Part shown: positions 12,701-21,700 of the stretch, piece after piece | How the letters are laid out: every line of letters starts with the position of its first letter | How positions within the stretch are numbered: position 1 is the stretch's first letter | Origin: Bathymodiolus brooksi | Taxonomy: Eukaryota > Mollusca > Bivalvia > Mytilida > Modiolidae | Reading direction: 5' to 3' | Assembly (NCBI GenBank): GCA_963680875.1 | Contig: OY804588.1 | Location: 92,932,233-92,996,232 of the forward strand | DNA: 64,000 nt | Made by a program: the position numbers and the translations under genes | The notes under the pieces: model-generated | Database searches by the model: none | The model's input: the letters and a program-made list of their open reading frames with translations, nothing else | Told to the model about the DNA's origin: nothing

Positions 12701-15700
12701 TTTTTTACAGTGTTTTGGATGGGCGTGGTATTTAGCGAATGACATGCAGTTCTTTGTTCTCAGTCCTTTGATTATCGTTCCATTATTTTTGTAAGTATCT
12801 GAGAATTATATTCGTATTCTAATATTACTATTTTTTTGCCAACAGTTGTTATCATGTACCGGTATCAATTAGAGGCAACTACCTATGCAATTTTGCCTAT
12901 CACTACTAAAGTTACGAGTTTGAATCCCACTCAGGCGATGTGGTACAGTTTGTCAGTGACTTGTGGAAGGTCAGTGGGTTTCTCCGGTTGCTCTGGTTTC
13001 CTCCAACAATAAATCTGATGCCAACTAAAATGTTGTTGAAAGTAGCGCTAAACACTATAACCCTAACTCTATTATAAAATTAACATAAAACAACGAATTG
13101 TACAATGTCGTAAAAAGAGAGACAAAATGGAAACCCCTAACACACAAATACAGTACCTCTCACTTTCCTGGCAAGATTACCGAAATATTATAATCTCAGA
13201 AATTTCTGAAATCCTGGATGAGTCGTTTGATCTAGATTAAATAAAATGCAACACAAAAAAATACCACTCTGTCGGAACAGTTCCATAATCCAACAGATAT
13301 ATTGTAGAAAGAGGCACAATCGATAACCCTACCACACAAATGCATGACCACTCACTTTCATAGTTTGGTACAGGCACTTCGATTAAAAGTGGCGGGATTA
13401 AGCCCGTTTCATGGGCCAAAACAGATTTATTTTTTGGATCAAACTATTTTTCGAATATTATTAAATATAAACCCTTCAAGTATATTTTGTTTCTTGGCAG
13501 TATTCCAGTTGTAGGATTTGGCGTTATACTGGCCTTTCTGATTGGAACATGGACTGCCACTGGTGTCATGGCAACGAAATGGGATGTTCCTGTTAATATG
13601 TTTGATACTTGGTAATTAGTAAAAATACTTTTTTTTTGTTAAATTGGAAATGTGCATCAATCTGTAATATCAACTCGCCCAAGCGAATGACATCAAAATA
13701 ATACTGCGACATAACATTACAATAGCTCTACATTACAATGATGGTCGGTTAAGAACGAAAAAATATGATTTCAATTTTCCTATTGTGAATTTTCCATTTA
13801 TATGTAGCAAAATCCCAACAGCACCTGCATATGGAGTATACATCTCTCAGTTGATCTGATATTCCAGAGCTTGTGGTTCCTATCAGAATTTCCTTGATAG
13901 GGATTACTGCTAACAGAGTTCCTATTGGTTAAGTTGAAGTCATCACTTAGAAAGTTTTACGGTCGCCACCATAACTTGGTTGACCGTTACGGAAAATCTG
14001 TGTCACAAATGACCACGAATATGTTCGTTTAACAAAAGTACATTGTCTCCAAATTTATTATTTTATTTTGTACTTTGTACGAGAATGTGCGTATCTTGTG
14101 TGTTTATAAGAACAAAAAATGGAATTGTAGACGTCGTGGTCGTGATGGTATGATAATTGGATTTACAACTACCTGTGCAATCGCTGCCTATCACCACTAC
14201 AGTTGTGTGTTTGAACCCCGTTCATGGCGAGGTGTACTCGATACAACATTGTGTGATAAAGTTTGCTAGTGACTTGCAACAGGTCAGTGGTTTTCTCCGA
14301 GTACTCCGGTTTCCTTCACCAATAAACTGACCGCCACGATATAACTGAGATATTGTTGAAAGTGGCATAAAGCACCAAAAACCAACCAAACCAACAATTT
14401 GTGAATGAGAATCAAAAGTGAACAAATGAAATATACCGGAATAATGCTTGTGTAGAAGAGTTGTGTTCCCTTGGTAGTTCTATGTTAGATATTTTAATTA
14501 TACGATTTTAATGGTACAAAAATGTAAAAAAAAAAAATTTTTTAAAAATTGTCTATTAGGGGAAACATGGACCACTTTGGAAGTATCTACCAGAGACCTT
14601 ACTTCAGGATGGGACCTTATTTAGTTGGTATGGTTACAGGGTATATACTCTACAAAACAGACTTCAAATTCAAAATGAATAAAGTAAGTAGTCGGTATAT
14701 ATAGTATCATATAATGTATGCATTAAACGAAGGACAGTGAGTAAGTGATTGTTGTTTAACGCCAAATGTAAATTTTATCAGCTATATCATGGCGAGAACA
14801 AGTTATATTTTGATGATATGATGATAATTTCCGCTTTGTACTATACCAATACGCTTACTTGGATTTACATAGTGCTAACTCACAGCTGACACAACAGTCC
14901 GCGGGTAGACATGTTGCTCCACTCGGGTACATTATTCTGATTCCGAGCAAATTAGTCTATTCCTACTCCGTTATGCTGCGTGCTTTGATTAGAAACAACA
15001 AATATCAATTGCATAAATGCTTGGTTTGACCCGACCGGGTTTCGAACCCACGATCTACCGCACTCGAGCAGGCTAACCATCACACCACAGTTGCGGTTCA
15101 AATAAAAAGAAAGACAGTAGTTGTCTAGTAATGTTAACACTCAACAATGGTAGTACAACACTTTTCGTAAAACTATTCATGGAAAGTAAGCTTAAATTTC
15201 AAAATTGAAGTCAACAAAGTTTTATTTTCTTTTAAATGTTATTAATTGGGAGATAGCTGAATTGTATTTTAATCTTTGTCGAAGTAAATCGCTAGTTTTG
15301 CTGTCGCAAACTTAGTTCATCTCACGACGCGCAAGGTAAAGCATATCCAGAAATTTAGGGTACTTTCCTCATAAATATTCATCATATTTAAATTAGATTT
15401 TGATCACGTGACTGCAGTTTCACGCTTGATGGATCGTTTATTAGATTTGTCAAAAAATAACTTATAGTACGGAAATTCAATGTGTCCGTCAATGATTCGA
15501 AAATTAAAAGTTATTGTTTATTTCCGCAAAGTTTTTCTTCTGTCAAAATTCAAATATTTTTGTTTTGTAACGATTTTAGACATGTCTTTGATATCGCGAT
15601 CATGCAAAAATGATCATATATTTAATGTGGGAATCCCGAGTTTAGAAGCTAGAAATATAAGGTTAGTTAGTATAATTACATATATTATTGAGGAATCTAA

Positions 15701-18700
15701 ATTAATTTCAGAAAATAAGTCACCAAATATCATTCATTGTTAAATTTTGTGTCACACGCCACCAGTTTCATGTATTTCAGACATTTTTACATAGACTCTT
15801 AAGGCCAAAAAAGGTTTCGTCGCCTCGGATTTTCATTTAGTCCAGGAACCTCGAATATTTAATTGTTTTCATTAATTTTTATTTCATTTAATTCAGCTTG
15901 ATTCAATGTATCATTTTCAAGTTCAGAAAATGACACACATGCAATTATGAATGATATCGTCTATATAGATCATATGAAAATTGCAGACGTCCCGGCGTCG
16001 CCATCTTAAATATGCAAATGAGCAAAGTACCCATCATTTCTGGCTATGGGTAGGGTGGTCAAGCCAAAAATTGAAATGCTAATAAATCATCCAATTATAG
16101 TTTAATATGACAGTACATACAAAATGGGAAATTTTGGTACAAAAATTATTAAAATCGGTTGAGCTGTTCAAAAGTTATGGCCTTTTCGGTGAGCCAAAAG
16201 TGGTCGATTTTCTGTTTTTTGGAAAAATGTTAAAAAAAATGACATTTTAGGACCAAAATATATTATTTTCACTACCTAATAGGTTATCATGCTTTCTTCT
16301 ATAGTAATGTATCCTCCTTATGCTTCAAAAAGAGGTATTATACACACCTGTAGGTGTTATATGAAAAAAATGTCACAGAATTTAAAACATTGAAAATAGC
16401 CTTTGGACTTAGTTTTTTTAATTTATGTGTCAGCTGTCTGCTTGTTCAAACTACCAGGTTTGTGGTCAAATATCTTCAAAAACCTTTAACTTGCAAGGCT
16501 GAAACATGCAGCACTGTCCACAAAGTGCCCAGTCTCTAGGTAAAAATATCAAGAATATCATTTATTCAATTAATATATATATTTTTTTAATATTATTTCC
16601 TTTGCGCAGGCCTCCATAATTTTAACGTCAAATTTTATTCGAAAAATCAAGTTTTTGGTCATAAAAAATCTGAAAAAAGTACTAGAATTTTTCTGAATAC
16701 TGATTTTGGTAGGGAAAAGAACCCTCTAACAGGGAACACCTATATTTATCAGCAAAAAAAATTCTCAAAGTCTGTAGTGCCAGAATTATATACGCCGCAG
16801 CTTAATATTTTGAGCTCCGTAAAGTGTAAAAATAAGCTATTTTAGGGAATTAATTATATTTTGTATGCTCAAATTGATATTTTTATGGTAAACAACCTCA
16901 ATATCCATACATCAATGAAGTTATTATTACAGTTTGTGTAAAAACTGCCATTTTTTCCATTGAAAAGGTCAATTTTCTTTGTTCAATCAAAATTTCAGAT
17001 AATTCCCGAAATTGATACAATTTCAATAATTGTTGAATATTATAATATTAAATGTTCAAGTGTTTGGTATTATTTTGATCCTATAACTGTATACTACAAG
17101 GTGAAAACTATCAGCAACCCCAATTCTGACACTGATATGAACTATGTCCTGGTTCATTAGCCCTCTACCTGGAAATTTAGTATAAATAATATTTCAATTA
17201 TGGCCCCGTATTCCATGAAAAGTCTTATTTGGATTATCAGATATGTTCTCTGTACAATTTATAAGCCAGCCTTGAAGTTATTTTATCTTTTAAACATTTA
17301 ATTAGCACATTTTATACATTATTTTCATTTTTTTGTCTGAGAAAAACCTCAAATTTGACAATTTTAGCTGATTTAAGCTAACAGTTCATGCGATTAGAAA
17401 GTCCCAAATTTTCAAAGTTATCATTTTTATTGTCACAAATCAATAAACTGTTATCTTCTACTATTATCTTAATTCATAACAGTCTTCAATGTCACTCTCT
17501 TTTCCTTTATATACTATAATTTTACATTTGACGACTACAAATAGTGCTGTGTTCCAGTTCATGACCAACTTATTCCAAATGAAATCTTTGTGATTTCTTT
17601 AAATTGTGTGTTTTGTGATCCTATGCATATCCAATGCATATTTGATTAACTGAATCATAATCAACAGCATCAACTTTCAGAAGTGTCATTTTAATGATTT
17701 AAAACTCTTAATGATCTACTGAGATGCCACGATCACACCTGTAAAATAAAAATAAACATTTAAAATATGTTATACAGAATAAAAATAAAGAATTAAAAAT
17801 AATTTATCTTTTCCAGAAATAGTTTATCATACATGTACAAATGAAAAAAAGCTTTAATACAATGCACTCTTCCGACTATAAATTATCTTTATGCATATAT
17901 GCTTGGTGGCAAATAGATTCTATATGAAAAATAGCATTATTCCAGAAATGTTTGCTGCATGCATCATAAATGTTCTGTCATACCAAACAAGTTTGCATAC
18001 AGTAATGGTGTAATGAAAAAAATGTAATTAATTAAACTTAGCATATCACATGCACTGCCACTGATTACATTGTATATAGCCAGAATGTTAATACATTCAC
18101 ATACTGTAATGTATGCATTAAGCATATATTTCATAAAGCTTCCCTAATAGCACTGAAACATAATAATTATGTTTTATAACAATTTAAATAAATTGTTCAA
18201 AAATGTTGCATGGAAATTCATGTTACTATTTTAGTATTTAAAAACAATTGTCCTATGTATTGCTACAATATACACTAGGAACTTAATGAGAAATGCCTAA
18301 AAAGTTTTCATGTAGACAAATTTCATTTAAAACCATAAAATATAAAAAATCTTGAACATTTCACAAAAGATCCCCCCTTTTCTAAAAATATCAAAGAATA
18401 CCGGAACAACTCCTTTATATAGATGTATTAATAAATCCCGATAATTTCCGAACAGCCATGATTACGTCACCAAAGCTCTGCTTGGATAAAGTTATTTATA
18501 GATTGGGAGAATTTGACAACTTTATATTGATGCTTGCCGTTTTCGCCATTTTTCGAGTAAAATAATAAAATCGTGAATTAAATCCCATCTCTTTTTCACT
18601 TATCGAAGCAAAGATATATATTTATTCAGTACGTGTAAAGTTTCTGTGCGATTTTTGTGCATCTTTTGTTTTCAAAATTAACCCCCATTTGATCCGGTTG

Positions 18701-21700
18701 AAAACGATATTTCTTTTGAGAATAAAACTATATTTTAGAAGAAGTTTTGTTACTTACCGTGCATGATTGACCTCCGTGGTCTGAATACATCAATGCTAGA
18801 TAATTATTGTATCAATTGGTAGGACAATACGTCGGTAAATTCCATTTTTCTTTGGTACAACTCTGAAATTGTCCTGGCCAAGATGGCGGAAGACATACAT
18901 TTCGGTCATGCGCCACACAACGTCCGATAACTCTTCCCGCTCAACTCTGATTGCAAAGTCGGAAAATATGGACCAAACATCCAATGATTTCCGGGAGCTA
19001 TTACTGCTTATCCATTGAAACCTTGGCGGCATATCTTTAGAGGAAGGTTCAGATTATTGATATCTGACTGTTAACTTTTTGCGGAAAAGCGGTAAACGAG
19101 TTTAAAACAATGTTTGTAAACTTTTATATTTTACGTTACGATTTTGACTTTTAAAAAATTCTTAACAATCGGATTGGTAAAATTGAAGACTTTCTGCAAA
19201 TTTTAAGCCATGCATGAAGAATATTGGTCCAGGGATAGCTCCCGGAATTATTTTGGGCTGTTCGTTGACACATAAATCAAGATGGCGTCCGCTTTTCTCG
19301 AAACGACTTCACTTTGGACGTTCAGTAGTAGTACCCAATCATATTTTTAATGCTTATAACTACCAAATTAATAAAGATCTAGTTTTCAAGTTTTATCTGA
19401 TATATTTTTTATCACGAAATAATAAATTTTAGGTGTTTTTCTAATGAAATGAAAAAGGTGAAAATTCGGGTTTTTCTACTCCGACAGAAAATAATAACGC
19501 TAGCGACGACTACGTTTGTCCTCCCTACTATGGGATATTTACGGTATGTATATTGTTAAGAAGAGTTTGAAGATATCAAAGGGGTAATCAGAATCCGTGT
19601 ATCGAAGAAGAACAGACAACACAATGACCAAAAGAAAAATGACAATAGGACAAAAAACGATCTACAAAACATACACATAAAACTAAAGATCGAATAACTC
19701 GAACCCCAATAAAAACCGGGGGTGAACTCGGGTGCTCTTAATATTTTTGCAATACTTTAGCCAGTGAAATTCAATGCACTAGCAATGTTTTATAAAATAA
19801 AATAAAAACAAAAAATACCACACTGTCGGAACATTTTCGAAATCCAATAGAAAGATGCAACATGGATACCCCCTAATACACCAATACATTACCACTCCCT
19901 TTCCTAGCTTGCTACATGCACTTCAACTTAGAGTGACGGGCTAAGCTAGTACTATGGACCCAATCAAATCAAATTCTATAAAGTACAAAAATTGCATTAT
20001 ACGTCATATTGTGGTTCTTTCGTTTCAGTTTCTTAATATATTTTGTTGGTTATTAGCTGCTACATTAGCGTGCATGGTTTTGTATGGCCAGCACGATGAT
20101 GTCAATGGAAATAGGTTCACGCGAGAAGTGGGATCTCTCTATATAACCGTACACAGAACAGTCTGGGGAGCATGTGTTGCCTGGGTTATTTTCGCATGCG
20201 CTAACGGATATGGAGGTAGGTATGACAAAAATACTGAATCGAAGTCAATATTACAAACAAGAATTATTTTCGCATGCGCTTGTGTACCTAATGTTGCCAG
20301 GGTCTGTGGATTGTCCATTCTAAATTGCCCTTTGGAGTTTCCTTTTACGTTTATTTACACTCACTAACAAAGAGAGTGCTGCTGTGTTCAAATGTTCAAA
20401 ACCGAATTACATAAAACATTAAAAGAGCAAAATGATGTATAATGCAGCATACCGTTCTATATATAGGCTAAGAACGGCTGGGCAAGCCATGGGTATGTCT
20501 ATAAGCATGAACACTAAAGAAGGGCATCGGTGTACAAATACACGTTAGTTGTATTAAGCTTAGTCAACTAGGTCAACAAGGCCCCCTAAAGCAATTATTT
20601 GGAGACATATTAACATAAGGCTACACGCTTGTTTCCAAGTCAACATTTTGTAATGATTGTATACTGTGTATCATTGTTGGTTTTCCTGAATAAATAATGT
20701 TTAAAACGTTTTACTTTTTTTTATAGTTTAACCATCCATTATAAACATGTTGATCCTTTGTGGCTTAAATACACGTAATCTAATTGGGGGGTATGATGTT
20801 CAACAATATTTCAGTTATATCGTGACGGTCAGCTTTATTGGAGGAGGAAACCGGAGTACCGGGGAAATCCACCGCACGTCACTGACAAACTTGATCACAT
20901 AATGTTGCATCGAGTTCATCTCGCAAGGAGCGGGATTCGAACTCACCACTTTAGTAGTAATGAGTCCTGATTGCATAGGTAGTTGTAAATCCAACTACCA
21001 TACGATCACGACCATTACGGCCCCTTCGTATTCTAATTGACGCAAAATGTTTTGAGACTATTCTGAAGAACAATAATAATAAAGATGTGTTTATTTTAAA
21101 TTTATGTCAATTGTATTTTTTGTCGTGTTCATTTAAATTCATATTACCGGTACGTCATGATTATGCATATTTTTTACAGGCTTCATTAATACATTTTTGT
21201 CCTGGAAAGGATTTATACCACTAAGTAGATTAACATACTGTGCCTATCTTGTACATCCTGTGATTATCTATCATTATCAGTTTACACGTGAAAGGTTGAT
21301 ACACTTCTCTGATACGGAAATTGTAAGTAGACAGTAAATTTACGAGTACAAATTTCAAATCATAATGTTAACGTCAATTTGATAGGGTTAGGGATATGGT
21401 GTTTAACGCCAATTTCAACAATATTTCAGTTTATCGTGGTGGTAAGTTTTATTGGTGGAGGAAACCGGAGTACCCGGAGAATCACCGACCTGCCACAAGT
21501 CACAACTCACATCTTTAGAGATGATAATCACTGAATGCACAGGTAGTTGTAAATCTAAGAACAATACTATCCCAACCACGATATTGATTGGATACCCGTA
21601 AATGTGAGAACAGTCCAAATTGTCCGTGTATAATAGATATACGGTAAATGTACAGCAGCTACACCTATCGATCAGTCAAACAGACCATTCGTCGATATAG

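Noticed and set aside
14735..15100. Functional tRNA gene
   Set aside because: A and B boxes are present but no cloverleaf with intact acceptor stem closes; the sequence continues into a dispersed SINE body.
19954..20367. 137-codon ORF as an independent gene
   Set aside because: It contains exon a10 (20029-20215) with intron sequence read on both sides.
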